DNA of 64,000 nucleotides from Candidatus Mycalebacterium zealandia (GCA_014075295.1 CP046180.1:1080458-1144457); one strand, 5' to 3'. Shown: positions 34,971 to 44,726, numbered from the stretch's first letter. Made by a program: numbers and translations. The notes: generated by a model from the sequence alone, not told the origin.

Positions 34971-35570
34971 ATGGCGGAAGTTACCTCAAGCATGGTCAGA
35001 GAAGCCAGAGACCTCACGGGAGCCTCTTTTCTTGACTGCAAAAACGCTCTGGAAGAAGCCGGCGGCGACATGGATAAGGCGATTGACCTTCTCAAAATTA
35101 AAGGCGCGTCTCGCGCTTCAAAGAAAATCGGCAGAAACACGCCCGAAGGCCTCGTAACCTCATACATCCACCCGGGCGGAAAAATCGGGGTTATGCTTGA
35201 ACTCAACTGCGAAACCGATTTTGTCGCCAGAAACGAGGAGTTTTCAAACCTTTCAAAAGAGATAACGATGCAAATCGCGGCAACGGGCCCGCTTTACACT
35301 TCAAGGGACGAAATCCCTGAGGAGATTCTTAAAAAAGAGAAAGAAATCATCACAGCCCGCGCCAAAGAGGAAGGCAAACCGGACAAAATTCTGGAAAAAA
35401 TAGTGCAAGGCGGAATTGAGAAATTCTGCAAAGAAGTCTGCCTTCTTGAGCAGGACTACATAAGGGAGCCGAAAACAAAAATCTCGGACCTTGTTTCGTC
35501 CGCGATATCCAAAACGGGCGAGAACATAATAGTCAGAAGATTCACGAGATTCCAACTCGGAGAGTCTTAA
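34971..35570 (+). CDS. tsf: Elongation factor Ts
   Basis: Nucleotide exchange factor for EF-Tu. It has 199 residues, near the short form of about 200. The N-terminal UBA-like helix bundle ([22 protein letters not shown]) and [15 protein letters not shown] are diagnostic. The ATG follows the rpsB stop after two bases. Confidence 0.97.
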   Translation: MAEVTSSMVREARDLTGASFLDCKNALEEAGGDMDKAIDLLKIKGASRASKKIGRNTPEGLVTSYIHPGGKIGVMLELNCETDFVARNEEFSNLSKEITMQIAATGPLYTSRDEIPEEILKKEKEIITARAKEEGKPDKILEKIVQGGIEKFCKEVCLLEQDYIREPKTKISDLVSSAISKTGENIIVRRFTRFQLGES

Positions 35571-35581
35571 AACCTGATGCC

Positions 35582-36316
35582 ATGCCGTCCAACCGGAAAA
35601 AACCTCTCTACAAAAGAATCCTTCTGAAAATAGGCGGCGAAGCCCTTCAAGGCAAAGATGAGTTCGGCATAGACACCAAGATGCTGGACAAGGTGTCAAA
35701 AGAGCTCAAAGATTTGACCCGTCTCGGCGTTGACATCGCGCTTGTAATCGGCGGCGGAAACTTTTTCAGAGGCAGTTCGGACAGTGCCAGCGGAATGGAC
35801 AGGTCAACGGCGGACTACATGGGAATGCTCGCGACCGTTATAAACGCCATCGCTCTTCAGGACTATCTGGAAAAACACGGCGTTGACACGCGGGTTCAAA
35901 GCGGGCTTGAAATCAAACAGGTCGCCGAGCCGTTTATAAAGCGGCGTGCGCTGAGGCACATTGAAAAAGGCAGGATTGTGATTTTCGCCGCCGGAACGGG
36001 CAGCCCGTTTTTCACAACCGACACGGCGGCAAGTTTGCGCGCTCTGCAAATCGGCGCGGATTGCGTTCTGAAAGGAACAAAAGTTGACGGCATTTACAAC
36101 AAAGACCCGAAAAAACACAAAGACACCAAAAAATTCACCGAACTCACCTATATGGAAGCCATCCAGAAGGAACTGGACGTTATGGACACAACGGCTATTT
36201 CACTGTGCATGGAGAGCGGAATTCCCATTATAGTTTTCGATCTGTTCAAGGCGGGGAATATGAAAAAAGTTGTGTGCGGCGAAAAAATCGGCACGAAGGT
36301 ATGGAGCGGAAAATGA
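35582..36316 (+). CDS. pyrH: Uridylate kinase
   Basis: Phosphorylates UMP to UDP. The protein has 244 residues of the amino acid kinase fold, with [21 protein letters not shown] and the ATP-site [13 protein letters not shown]. It sits 11 bases after tsf and overlaps frr by four bases (ATGA). Confidence 0.97.
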   Translation: MPSNRKKPLYKRILLKIGGEALQGKDEFGIDTKMLDKVSKELKDLTRLGVDIALVIGGGNFFRGSSDSASGMDRSTADYMGMLATVINAIALQDYLEKHGVDTRVQSGLEIKQVAEPFIKRRALRHIEKGRIVIFAAGTGSPFFTTDTAASLRALQIGADCVLKGTKVDGIYNKDPKKHKDTKKFTELTYMEAIQKELDVMDTTAISLCMESGIPIIVFDLFKAGNMKKVVCGEKIGTKVWSGK

Positions 36317-36867
36317 GCGAAGAAATAAGAAATCAAACTGCGGAAAAAATGGGCAAAACCATTTCCGCGCTGGAAGGCGAGTTGTCAAAACTTCGCACGG
36401 GAAAAGCGTCAACGGGTTTGCTTGAAGGGCTGGAGGTTAATTATCACGGCGCGAAAATGCCGCTTAATCAGGTCGCGGGAATAACCTCGCCCGACCCGCA
36501 AACGGTGATGATTCAGCCGTGGGACGAAACCGTCATAGGCGATATTGAAAAAGCGGTTAATCAATCAGACCTCGGTCTCACGCCCGCACGGGACGGAAAA
36601 ATGATACGAATTTCAATTCCGCCACTCAGCGAAGAGCGGCGCACCGAACTTGTAAAAATCGCAAGCAGAATAGCCGAAGACCACCGCGTTTCCATACGGC
36701 AGACAAGAAAGGATTTGAACACAAAGGTAAAAGCGATGGAAAAAGAGGGAATGAGCGAAGACGAAAGTAAAAAAGCACTGTCCGACATTCAAAAATCAAC
36801 CGATGAGTTTATCTCCAAAATAAACTCGCTTGTGGAAAAGAAAGAAAAAGAGATTATGGAGATTTAG
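36313..36867 (+). CDS. frr: Ribosome recycling factor
   Basis: Splits post-termination ribosomes with EF-G. From ATG 36313 it has 184 residues and includes LRTGKAST, the [14 protein letters not shown] stretch and [10 protein letters not shown]. The start overlaps the pyrH stop. The upstream in-frame region belongs to pyrH in another frame. In the 175-base gap that follows I see no gene I recognise and no clear terminator. Confidence 0.97.
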   Translation: MSEEIRNQTAEKMGKTISALEGELSKLRTGKASTGLLEGLEVNYHGAKMPLNQVAGITSPDPQTVMIQPWDETVIGDIEKAVNQSDLGLTPARDGKMIRISIPPLSEERRTELVKIASRIAEDHRVSIRQTRKDLNTKVKAMEKEGMSEDESKKALSDIQKSTDEFISKINSLVEKKEKEIMEI

Positions 36868-37042
36868 GCGACATTTGATAAAAAAGCCAAGAACTTGTTC
36901 ATAACTTTCATACCCACATTCTATTGACATTCTTCTTAAACTCTTTATTTCAGTAACTGGCAACTTTCTTGCGCAGAGCCCGCTTGTCGGGTTTCTGACA
37001 AATACAAGACCCTGAAGGCACTTATGTGCAATTAAAACAGCA

Positions 37043-39895
37043 TTAGTCCTCCATATTCAAAAAATCAAAATGTCCTCGTCGAAGAAGATTTTCCCGTGCT
37101 TGTTCGGCGTTGTTTCTCACTTCAGGATTCTCATCTTTAAGCCCTGCATTTAGAATTATTCTGGCTTGATCAACCCGAACATAGGTAGTTTTATCTATAG
37201 CACCTGTCAATCCGGCAAAACACTCAACAACAAGAGATGGGTTACTTTCTAACATTTCACACAAAGATTCTGTCAAAATAGAAAATTCAATATCTTCGAA
37301 ATCCTTAACGATGTTGAGAATACTCAACAAAGATTTCAGTCTCCATTCAACATCTAAACACTCAGCCTTCATCCAGAAAGCGAACTCATGTAATTCATCC
37401 TGATCCTTAAAGGTCAAACGCCAATCGAAAAACTCAACTACTCTTTTTTTGAGTTTTTCATCAAGTTTTTCCCCAGTATGCTTGCCTGTATGATAAAATA
37501 GCTTCGCCCAATACTTTTTTTCAGTTTTTTGATAATACTTGTTGAGCAAACTCTCCTGACTACCAATTGAACACTCTTCAAGTAGATAACAATCGAACAA
37601 ATAGCAACCTAGCCCATTTACCAACATTCTAGATATTTTGCTCTCTTGTTTTTTGATTTCATCCAAATTTTCAAGGGTAAATTCAAGTTCATTACGAACA
37701 ACATCAACAATGGGTACCCAGGGATTATTGTCGAGAAAATTTCCAAAAGATTCAATAAATTCACAAAGATTGCCTTGAGGAAAGAAAAAAGATTTGTTAT
37801 CAGAAGCCCATTGTTTATCTAACAAATAAATATTTTGATAGCAAGATCCTAAAATTGCATACTCAGGAAGTGTTAACGGATGGGCACACATTCTTCGGGT
37901 TTCAAGAATTTGTGTAACTTCTTGCACATTAGAATTTTCGCCTGAATGCTTCCTAATCCACCAACCAAAACTCACCAAGGTTTCCAATGCTCTGCAACGA
38001 GTATTGTTAATTGCTTCATCGAGACTACTATCTCCATCAATCAAAACCGGACGCTGTTCATCCAGCCTCCAATCGTATTGAGTGCAAAGCAATTCCAGCA
38101 ACTTAGCAAGTCTTTCACGTTTAGAAAGTGGTGTTTTTACGTTCTCCTTCAAACATTCACTTATCAGGTCACCTACAGCAAAACGTGAACTTGACCAGTC
38201 AGGTGTATCGAATGATTTTTCATTCTCAAATTCTCCCGATTGACTTTCATGTGACAACACCCATTCACACAAATCAAAACACTGGTCTATTTTTTCAAGG
38301 TTGCCAGATTTGATTCTCTCTTGAAAAGCTTGAATAAACGAACGAACATAAATCGGGCGACGAATTTGTTCGCGGTGATTTATCCAGAATCGAAATCTTG
38401 AATTGTCCTGAATAATTTCTTCCTCTAAAAGCATTTGAAATTCACTTGCAAGAGATCTAATGTTAATCTCAACAAACCAATCATCAGTATCTCTATGGGT
38501 GTCTTCCCATTCATTTACAAAATTTAAGATTTCTTCATCCGATAACTTCGCAAGTTCATCTCTGGATTTGGGGCTCCGGTCTTTTATTGCTCCTACTACA
38601 ACTCTCCCTGAAACATAATCTTTGTCGGCAAGAAGAGTTTCTTTTGAACTTGTGAGACTCTGAAAATAAGTTAGATATTTCCCGTACAGCACATTTTTAA
38701 ATGGGGTGAGTTGACACTTGTGCAAATGTTTTTGTTGTTTAATAAACTTTTCTTCTGAGCAATTGTCACCCATGGAATCACGAAATTCTTTTTTTGATGG
38801 ACCATTTATTATCCTTTCAAAAATTTCTGCTCTTTTTTCTTCCGGCAAAAACCCATATCCAAAATGCTCGCATGCACAACGAATCATTTTTTGAAACTCA
38901 GAACTATAAGAATGGACACCATAGTCTTGATGTGAAAGAACAAAATCAAGAATCCAAGGCTTAGTTTGTTCGTTTACATTGAATGAGTACAAATGCTGAC
39001 GAACTCGTTGAAAAATCCTCCAGTGTTTTTCTCGTAATTTTCCATCTAATTCTGCTACCGAATCTGGCATTTGTTCATAGGTTTTTTCACATGCATAGGT
39101 CATTGCGTGAACAAGATCTCTCTTAGGTTCATTGTAGAAACCTTTTTCTTTTCTCAATGTTGCACACCAAATCCTCGACTTGTCATAAGATTTTCTTTCA
39201 TAAATCTCCCTCATCTCAATCATTCTGTCTACTTCATCAATCAAAAGATTAGCAACTTGAAAAGGCTCCTTGTCTGTCAGAAAAGAAACTCCTTTCTCAA
39301 GTATCTGTCGGTATTCAAAATCACTAAACATAGTACGAGGCTCTAAAATTCCATCGTAGCCTGGATTCTTTTTGCGCCTTCTTTCATTGTCACTATCTGG
39401 AGAAAATTTGATGAGTTCCTTAGTAAAATTCAATGCAACTTTAATCTGATTCTCCTGTGTCCAATGCATTAATAAGTTTGAGCATCTTTCATTCGAATAC
39501 GCAATATAATAATCAGTATCAAAATATTCGAGAATCTTTGATTCAAGTTTTGCCGAATGTTCTCCACTGAGTTCTAGTGCAATATCAATAATATCTTCAC
39601 AGATTCTCGTGTTATTAGTCTGAGGAATTTTTAATAAAATTTCGACTACATCTTCCGGTTCATTTTTTGCCACATTCTTGAGATAACGCAATTCTGGCCA
39701 CCAAGGCAATTGAACACTATGATCTGACAATTTCCGTATTGGTGGAGGAGAAGCAAAATATCCGCGCTCTTTTAAAGGTTTTACCCACAAAGGATTTTGT
39801 AATCTAGTAAAGAAATACTGACGATCATTCTCCTTTTTAACAAAAGCCAGAGCTTTCTTAACCATTTCATCCGTTGGTTTTTCGTAAGATTTCAT
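37043..39895 (-). CDS. Large AT-rich helical-repeat-like protein of unknown function
   Basis: A 950-residue soluble protein, strongly AT-rich compared with frr and serS on either side, so most likely acquired. I recognise no enzymatic motif; no P-loop is present. Many stretches look like amphipathic helix pairs, such as the N-terminal WPELRYLKNVAKNEPEDVVE and the C-terminal DENPEVRNNAEQARENLL, which has a HEAT-repeat flavour. Its start overlaps the 3' end of the 211-residue gene by 29 bases, so the two form an operon. Helical-repeat proteins of this size are common as sensors or scaffolds in defence systems. That role here is inference only. Confidence 0.65.
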   Translation of the reverse strand: MKSYEKPTDEMVKKALAFVKKENDRQYFFTRLQNPLWVKPLKERGYFASPPPIRKLSDHSVQLPWWPELRYLKNVAKNEPEDVVEILLKIPQTNNTRICEDIIDIALELSGEHSAKLESKILEYFDTDYYIAYSNERCSNLLMHWTQENQIKVALNFTKELIKFSPDSDNERRRKKNPGYDGILEPRTMFSDFEYRQILEKGVSFLTDKEPFQVANLLIDEVDRMIEMREIYERKSYDKSRIWCATLRKEKGFYNEPKRDLVHAMTYACEKTYEQMPDSVAELDGKLREKHWRIFQRVRQHLYSFNVNEQTKPWILDFVLSHQDYGVHSYSSEFQKMIRCACEHFGYGFLPEEKRAEIFERIINGPSKKEFRDSMGDNCSEEKFIKQQKHLHKCQLTPFKNVLYGKYLTYFQSLTSSKETLLADKDYVSGRVVVGAIKDRSPKSRDELAKLSDEEILNFVNEWEDTHRDTDDWFVEINIRSLASEFQMLLEEEIIQDNSRFRFWINHREQIRRPIYVRSFIQAFQERIKSGNLEKIDQCFDLCEWVLSHESQSGEFENEKSFDTPDWSSSRFAVGDLISECLKENVKTPLSKRERLAKLLELLCTQYDWRLDEQRPVLIDGDSSLDEAINNTRCRALETLVSFGWWIRKHSGENSNVQEVTQILETRRMCAHPLTLPEYAILGSCYQNIYLLDKQWASDNKSFFFPQGNLCEFIESFGNFLDNNPWVPIVDVVRNELEFTLENLDEIKKQESKISRMLVNGLGCYLFDCYLLEECSIGSQESLLNKYYQKTEKKYWAKLFYHTGKHTGEKLDEKLKKRVVEFFDWRLTFKDQDELHEFAFWMKAECLDVEWRLKSLLSILNIVKDFEDIEFSILTESLCEMLESNPSLVVECFAGLTGAIDKTTYVRVDQARIILNAGLKDENPEVRNNAEQARENLLRRGHFDFLNMED

Positions 39896-40502
39896 CTATC
39901 TCTCCAAACCTCTCAGATTCCCTGCTAGCAACTACATACAACAAATCATCTAATTGTCTAAAGTGATTCTCAACATAATCACTACTGTCTGGGTTCAGTC
40001 TGCCTTTGTGGGCGTGTACGTTAGAGTTAAAAAATTTCTTTGCTTCCCGCCAAGGTCTCAAAAAATTCTCGGGAATTTCATCTTTGAAAGAGTAATCAAG
40101 AAGTTCAGAAAAGAACAAGTCTGATTTATTTTCTGCTCTCAGTCTCCCAGCATGGTGTTGTTTAAGTAATTTCTTAATCGGCAAGAGAACCTCATAGGGT
40201 ACAGAGTGTTCTTTGTCCTTGAGGGGCAATTCTAGAGGTTTAAAATGAGATTCCCATTTTTCCAATATTTTATCGGATAGTTGACTGTACTGAACTTGAC
40301 TTCTTTGAATCCCTCCCAATTCGGAAGGAAGACCATTCATCAATTCTCTTCCAGCATGGGAGACAAAACTTACATATCCACTGGTTTTGTTTTTGAGAAG
40401 GAAAACTGCTCCTTTGTACAATTCGGCAAATATAGAAAGTTCTTTTTTCATCAACCATTTAAACACGGTATTCTGTTTATCATTAAGCATTCCTTTTAAC
40501 AA
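39867..40502 (-). CDS. AT-rich 211-residue protein of unknown function, possibly HEPN-like
   Basis: A soluble, helical protein starting at ATG 40502. The N-terminal part (KKELSIFAELYKGAVFLL ... SHAGRELMNGLP) and the C-terminal RPWREAKKFFNSNVHAHKG (149-167) are the most distinctive pieces. The His-rich end could be a HEPN-type R-x-H ribonuclease motif, but the spacing is not canonical. It is translationally coupled to the 950-residue gene. Upstream, its leader is the copied 3' end of serS. Acquired by composition and position. Confidence 0.6.
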   Translation of the reverse strand: MLKGMLNDKQNTVFKWLMKKELSIFAELYKGAVFLLKNKTSGYVSFVSHAGRELMNGLPSELGGIQRSQVQYSQLSDKILEKWESHFKPLELPLKDKEHSVPYEVLLPIKKLLKQHHAGRLRAENKSDLFFSELLDYSFKDEIPENFLRPWREAKKFFNSNVHAHKGRLNPDSSDYVENHFRQLDDLLYVVASRESERFGEIDEILRKTNG

Positions 40503-40504
40503 AT

Positions 40505-40551
40505 TGCACTCCTCTCATATACCCCGCAAGTGCGTCCGGAATTTTAACGCT
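40505..40551 (-). repeat. Copied 3' end of serS
   Basis: Read on the minus strand this codes [12 protein letters not shown], against [13 protein letters not shown] at the true serS end (40790-40840). Thirty of 37 bases match without gaps in the core, and similarity continues after a small insertion. The DUF2442 stop codon (40551-40553) adjoins it. Confidence 0.8.
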
Positions 40552-40787
40552 TAACCTCTCACCGAATCCAAATACAGCGTATCAGGACATATATCCTGAT
40601 CATTGGGCCAAACAACCGTTCCATCTAAAACGGTCGCTTTTTGAAAGTATTGTTTGTCCTTTAACTCAGCAAAAACCCCAAAATCCAACAAATCCGAGCA
40701 GTCATACAAACCACGCTCCCCGTTATCAAAAACAAGTTGAAGTTTGCAGTCTTCCGTTGTGCTGACTTCTTTTACTCTTGGATTAAT
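40551..40787 (-). CDS. DUF2442 protein without a standard start codon
   Basis: An open frame of 78 codons ends at 40551. The product runs NPRVKEVSTTEDCKLQLVF, then DNGERGLYDCSDLL, then VVWPNDQDICPDTLYLDS, which is a complete DUF2442 domain (the family usually starts NPRV-like). No ATG, GTG or TTG precedes it in frame after the upstream stop. The only candidate is ATT at 40787-40785, overlapping the serS stop. It is therefore either started at ATT, translated by coupling from serS, or a nearly intact pseudogene. No DUF4160 partner is present. It lies between serS and the copy of the serS 3' end. Confidence 0.6.
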   Translation of the reverse strand: MNPRVKEVSTTEDCKLQLVFDNGERGLYDCSDLLDFGVFAELKDKQYFQKATVLDGTVVWPNDQDICPDTLYLDSVRG

Positions 40788-42052
40788 TAATCAATCCTCT
40801 CCACTCCCATATACTCAACAAGCGCATCGGGAATTTTCACGCTTCCGTCTTTTTGCTGGTAGTTTTCAAGAATTGCCACAACGGTGCGGCCAATCGCGAG
40901 CCCGGAACCGTTAAGCGTGTGAACAAACGCCGTTTTTTTGCCATCTTTGAATCTTATTCCCGCCCTTCTCGCCTGAAAATCCTCAAAATTACTGCACGAG
41001 GAAATTTCCCTGTACGCGCCCTCTCCCGGTAGCCAGACTTCAATGTCGTATGTTTTCGCGGCGGAAAACCCCATATCGCCCGCGCAGAGAGTTACAACGC
41101 GGTAATGAAGCCCCAATTTTTCCAAAATCCCGCACGCGTCCGCCATTAAGCTTTCCAACTCGTCATACGAATTTTCCGGACGCGCGAACTTGACCAACTC
41201 AACCTTGTTGAACTGATGCTGTCGCATAATGCCCTTTGTGTCTTTGCCGTATGAACCCGCCTCTTTGCGGAAACACGGCGTATGAGCAACGTATTTAAGC
41301 GGCAAGTCGCCTGAAATAACTTCATCGCGGTAAATGTTGGTAACAGGAACCTCGGCTGTCGGAATAAGAAAATAGTCCGTGCCGGAAAGTTTGAACAGAT
41401 CGTCCTCAAATTTCGGCAGATTACCCGTTCCGGTCAAACTTGCGGTGTTTGCCGCAAACGGCGGAAGCGTTTCCGTGTAGCCGTTTTCCTTTGTGTGAAT
41501 ATCAAGCATGAAGTTCGCGAGCGCACGTTCAAGCCGCGCACCCGCACCGAAATAAAGCGCGAAACGCGAACCGGTGATTTTCGCCGCGCGCTCAAGGTCA
41601 AGAATTCGGAGTTTTTCCCCGATTTGGTCGTGAAGCAGAGGCTCAAAATCAAATTCGGGCTTTTCGCCCCACTTTCTCACTTCAATGTTGTCGCCCGCTC
41701 CCGCTCCCGCGGGAACACTTTCGTGCGGAATGTTCGGAATTATGAGCATTTCGGTTCTGATTTTCTCCTCAATTTCCGTCCGGTCGGAATTGAGCGATTT
41801 CACTTTTTCTGAAACGGTTTTGAGTTCATCGGAGAGTTTTTCAAACCCTTTGTCGTCGCCCTTTTGTTTGAGAGCCGCCATTTCGCGCGAACCCTCATTG
41901 CGCTTGCGCTCCAGCTCCTCAACCTGCCCTATAACTTCGCGGCGGCGGCTCAAAAGCGGTGAAATCCCCGCAAAATCAAAGTCAAAACCGCGCGCGGACA
42001 GTTTTTTCTTCACTTCATCAAGATTTTGTTCAACAAATTTCCAGTCAAGCAT
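40787..42052 (-). CDS. serS: Seryl-tRNA synthetase
   Basis: Class II synthetase of 421 residues from ATG 42052 ([14 protein letters not shown]), which matches family starts. A longer in-frame start lies in non-conserved sequence. Motif 2 is [15 protein letters not shown] with [11 protein letters not shown], and motif 3 is [17 protein letters not shown]. The N-terminal coiled-coil arm is present. The 3' end is duplicated downstream of an inserted DUF2442 frame. Confidence 0.97.
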   Translation of the reverse strand: MLDWKFVEQNLDEVKKKLSARGFDFDFAGISPLLSRRREVIGQVEELERKRNEGSREMAALKQKGDDKGFEKLSDELKTVSEKVKSLNSDRTEIEEKIRTEMLIIPNIPHESVPAGAGAGDNIEVRKWGEKPEFDFEPLLHDQIGEKLRILDLERAAKITGSRFALYFGAGARLERALANFMLDIHTKENGYTETLPPFAANTASLTGTGNLPKFEDDLFKLSGTDYFLIPTAEVPVTNIYRDEVISGDLPLKYVAHTPCFRKEAGSYGKDTKGIMRQHQFNKVELVKFARPENSYDELESLMADACGILEKLGLHYRVVTLCAGDMGFSAAKTYDIEVWLPGEGAYREISSCSNFEDFQARRAGIRFKDGKKTAFVHTLNGSGLAIGRTVVAILENYQQKDGSVKIPDALVEYMGVERID

Positions 42053-42144
42053 GGAAACGGTTCCGCCTGCGAATAAAGATACAGAATAACACAAAACCGG
42101 ACGGGAAAACCCCTGACTGATTGCTTTGACAATGAACCCGCCTT

Positions 42145-42173
42145 TTGACAATAAAAATGGGCGCGGTTAGTTT
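42145..42173 (+). promoter_or_regulatory. Possible promoter of the UPF0173-ald-bamD-mtnA run
   Basis: A perfect TTGACA (42145-42150) is followed after 17 bases by TAGTTT (42168-42173), a weak -10. The next gene starts at 42207 with GAGGAGG upstream. A second TTGACA lies 20 bases earlier. Confidence 0.35.
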
Positions 42174-42206
42174 GACTTCACAACTCTTGAGAGGAGGAAC
42201 AACGCC

Positions 42207-42926
42207 GTGGGAAAACTAACTGACGGAACAGAAATAACATATTACGGACACTCAACCTTTATGGTGAAAACGCCGAAAGGCAAAAATGTGCTTATTGACC
42301 CGTGGGTGAAAGGAAACCCCGCGTGTCCGGAAAACCTGTACAAGGTTGAAAAAGTTGACGTTATCGCGATAACACACGGTCATTTTGACCACATCAATGA
42401 TGCCGTTGAAATCGCCAAAGAACACAAACCGCAAATGGTGGCGAACTGGGAAATCTGCGCGTGGCTCGGAACAAAAGGCGTTGAGAACTGCTGCCCGATG
42501 AACAAAGGCGGCGGGCAAACGGTTGAAGGCGTGAAGTTTGTGATGACGCACGCTCAGCATTCAAGCGGAATCGGCGAGGAAGACGGCACAACCTCAGACG
42601 GCGGCGAGGCGGGCGGTTTTGTGATTGAACTTGAAGACGGTTACCGCATGTATCACGCGGGAGACACTAACATTTTCAGCGACATGAAACTCATAAAAGA
42701 GATTTACGCGCCGAAACTCGCGTTTCTGCCCATAGGCGACCTGTTCACAATGGGACCGCTGGAAGCGTCATACGCCTGCAAATTCATATCGCCTGAGATT
42801 GTGATTCCGATGCACTACGCCACCTTCCCGCCGCTCACCGGCACGCCCGAAGAACTCGGAAAACTGACTTCGGACATGAAGGGGCTGGAGATTGCCGCGC
42901 TCAAACCCGGCGAAACCCTGAAATAA
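42207..42926 (+). CDS. Metal-dependent hydrolase, UPF0173 (UlaG-like metallo-beta-lactamase fold)
   Basis: A 239-residue protein starting at GTG 42207, 11 bases after a strong GAGGAGG. It has YYGHSTF, the metal-binding THGHFDH, a later YHAGDTN and a C-terminal PMHYATFP, the UPF0173 pattern. Family substrates are unknown. It is followed by ald after six bases, suggesting co-transcription. Confidence 0.88.
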   Translation: MGKLTDGTEITYYGHSTFMVKTPKGKNVLIDPWVKGNPACPENLYKVEKVDVIAITHGHFDHINDAVEIAKEHKPQMVANWEICAWLGTKGVENCCPMNKGGGQTVEGVKFVMTHAQHSSGIGEEDGTTSDGGEAGGFVIELEDGYRMYHAGDTNIFSDMKLIKEIYAPKLAFLPIGDLFTMGPLEASYACKFISPEIVIPMHYATFPPLTGTPEELGKLTSDMKGLEIAALKPGETLK

Positions 42927-42932
42927 CAATCT

Positions 42933-43985
42933 ATGAAAATAGGAATTCCAAAAGAGGTGAAAACCTCTGAATTCAGAGTCGCCCTGACCCCGCGCGCCAT
43001 ACGCACATTTACCGAAGCGGGGCACGAAACAATCGTTGAAAAATCCGCGGGAAACGGGGTGGGAATAACCGACGAGCAATACTCCTCGGCGGGCGCGCAA
43101 ATCGCGCAATCGGCGGCGGAGGTTTTTGAAGAGGCGTCTTTGATTGTAAAGGTCAAAGAACCGCAGGAAAGCGAATATACGCTTATCACCGAAAAGCACA
43201 CACTTTTCTGCTATCTGCATCTCGCGGCGGAACCGCGCCTGACCGAAGCCCTTGTTGCTTCGGGCTCCAGAGCGATCGCTTTTGAAACCGTGCAAACCGC
43301 AGACGGCGCGTTGCCGTTACTGGAGCCGATGAGCCTTATAGCGGGAAGAATTTCCGCACAGATAGGGGCGGCGTATCTACAAAAAGACAATGACGGCAAA
43401 GGAGTTCTGCTCGGCGGCGTTCCGGGAGTGCGCCCCGCGAAAACTCTTGTGGTGGGCGGCGGAATAGTGGGCGGCGGCGCGGCGGAAGTCGCACTTGGCA
43501 TGGGCTCGGAGGTTACGGTCATAGACAAAAACCCGGCAAAACTCACGCTTTTTCACGAGCGGTTTGGAGGCAGAGTTAAAACGCTGCCGTCATACAATTC
43601 GCTCATAAATGAGGAGTGCGCGCGGTCTGACCTTGTTGTGGGCGCGGTTCTTGTTCCGGGTCTCGTGGCGCCAAAAGTAATAACCGCCGAAGCAATCGCG
43701 GCGATGGAAGACGGCTCGGTTTTCACCGATGTTTCAATAGACCAGGGAGGCTGTTCGGAAACAAGCCGCCCCACTTCTCACACCGACCCCGTTTACAAAA
43801 CAAGCGGTGTAACGCACTACTGCGTAACAAACATTCCCTCTCTCGCGGCGAGAACGGCGACCTACGCCCTTTCGGGCAAAATTATGCCGTATGCGCTGAA
43901 AATCGCGGGCGGCGGCGAGAATGAAGCTCTGCGAAAAGGCGTGAATATTGAAAACGGAAAACTGCTTATAGATTTGGGACTGTAA
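42933..43985 (+). CDS. ald: Alanine dehydrogenase
   Basis: Oxidises L-alanine to pyruvate and ammonia with NAD+. The protein has 350 residues, with GIPKEVKTSEFRVALTP at the start, the substrate Lys in KVKEPQESE, the catalytic His in HLAAE and the nucleotide motif VGGGIVGGGAAE. That glycine-rich loop has GGG where GTNAA is common. With the AGCS symporter at 46.4 kb it could form an alanine uptake and use route. Confidence 0.93.
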   Translation: MKIGIPKEVKTSEFRVALTPRAIRTFTEAGHETIVEKSAGNGVGITDEQYSSAGAQIAQSAAEVFEEASLIVKVKEPQESEYTLITEKHTLFCYLHLAAEPRLTEALVASGSRAIAFETVQTADGALPLLEPMSLIAGRISAQIGAAYLQKDNDGKGVLLGGVPGVRPAKTLVVGGGIVGGGAAEVALGMGSEVTVIDKNPAKLTLFHERFGGRVKTLPSYNSLINEECARSDLVVGAVLVPGLVAPKVITAEAIAAMEDGSVFTDVSIDQGGCSETSRPTSHTDPVYKTSGVTHYCVTNIPSLAARTATYALSGKIMPYALKIAGGGENEALRKGVNIENGKLLIDLGL

Positions 43986-44030
43986 GGTCTTGACTGGAAA
44001 CGCCAATAGTTGATATTTAGGACTGTTAAA

Positions 44031-44714
44031 ATGCTTCAAAAACGAACTTTTTTCACGCTCGCGGCCGCCGCGCTGATACTTTGCTCATGCGGGGGCGGCG
44101 CGGACTATTCGGCAATGACGGCCGAGCAGATGTTCACTCGGTCATCCGAAATCGCGGACAAAGGCGCATCTTCTTACGAACACGCCCTTGACATACTTCA
44201 AGAGTTGCAGATACGGCACGGCTTCAGTTCTTACGCGCCGCTTGCTTCGTTGAAAACCGCCGACATCTACTTCGCCGATGAAAAGTTTCAGAGCGCCGCG
44301 GACCAGTATAAGAGATTCATCGCGGACAATCCCAAACACCCGGGGCGCGAACACGCGCTTTTAGGACTTTCGGAGAGTTTTTACAGGATGAAGGAATCAT
44401 ACACAAGGGATCAGGAACCGTGCAAACAGGCCATTTACTGGTATCAGTCGCTACTGTCATATCACCCCGAAACGGAGCACAAAGACAGCGCGCTTGAGAA
44501 AATAGGCTTCTGCAATGAAACACTGGCTGAAAGCGAACTGGAAATAGGAAAGTTCTACCTGAGGCGCAAACACTACGAAGCGGCGCGGCGCAGATTCACC
44601 TATGTGGCAAAAAACTTTCCGCAGACCGAATCGGCGGCGCAATCCACCGGGTTGCTCGCCTCACTGCCTCCAGAAGAGAAAGACTCCGATGAGAATACGC
44701 GGGACGTCCGGTAG
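44031..44714 (+). CDS. bamD: BamD-like outer membrane assembly lipoprotein
   Basis: A 227-residue lipoprotein from ATG 44031. The signal peptide ends with lipobox LCSCG, giving an N-terminal lipidated Cys. TPR-like helices follow (SYEHALDILQELQIRHG; YKRFIADNPKHPG; YYEAARRRFTYVAKNFP-like). This is the layout of BamD, the scaffold of the beta-barrel assembly machine. A general TPR lipoprotein such as YbgF/CpoB is the alternative. mtnA follows after 12 bases. Confidence 0.85.
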   Translation: MLQKRTFFTLAAAALILCSCGGGADYSAMTAEQMFTRSSEIADKGASSYEHALDILQELQIRHGFSSYAPLASLKTADIYFADEKFQSAADQYKRFIADNPKHPGREHALLGLSESFYRMKESYTRDQEPCKQAIYWYQSLLSYHPETEHKDSALEKIGFCNETLAESELEIGKFYLRRKHYEAARRRFTYVAKNFPQTESAAQSTGLLASLPPEEKDSDENTRDVR

Positions 44715-44726
44715 AAGCGGCTTACG

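Noticed and set aside
36961-37035. Hairpins such as CCCG-CTTGT-CGGG and GCAC-TTAT-GTGC as terminators
   Set aside because: Stems are only four bases and are not followed by a T run.
36868-37042. Stop-free minus-strand stretch of about 60 codons after the 950-residue gene
   Set aside because: No start codon, ribosome site or recognisable motif. It does not clearly match the copied serS end, so I could not make it a fourth junction repeat.
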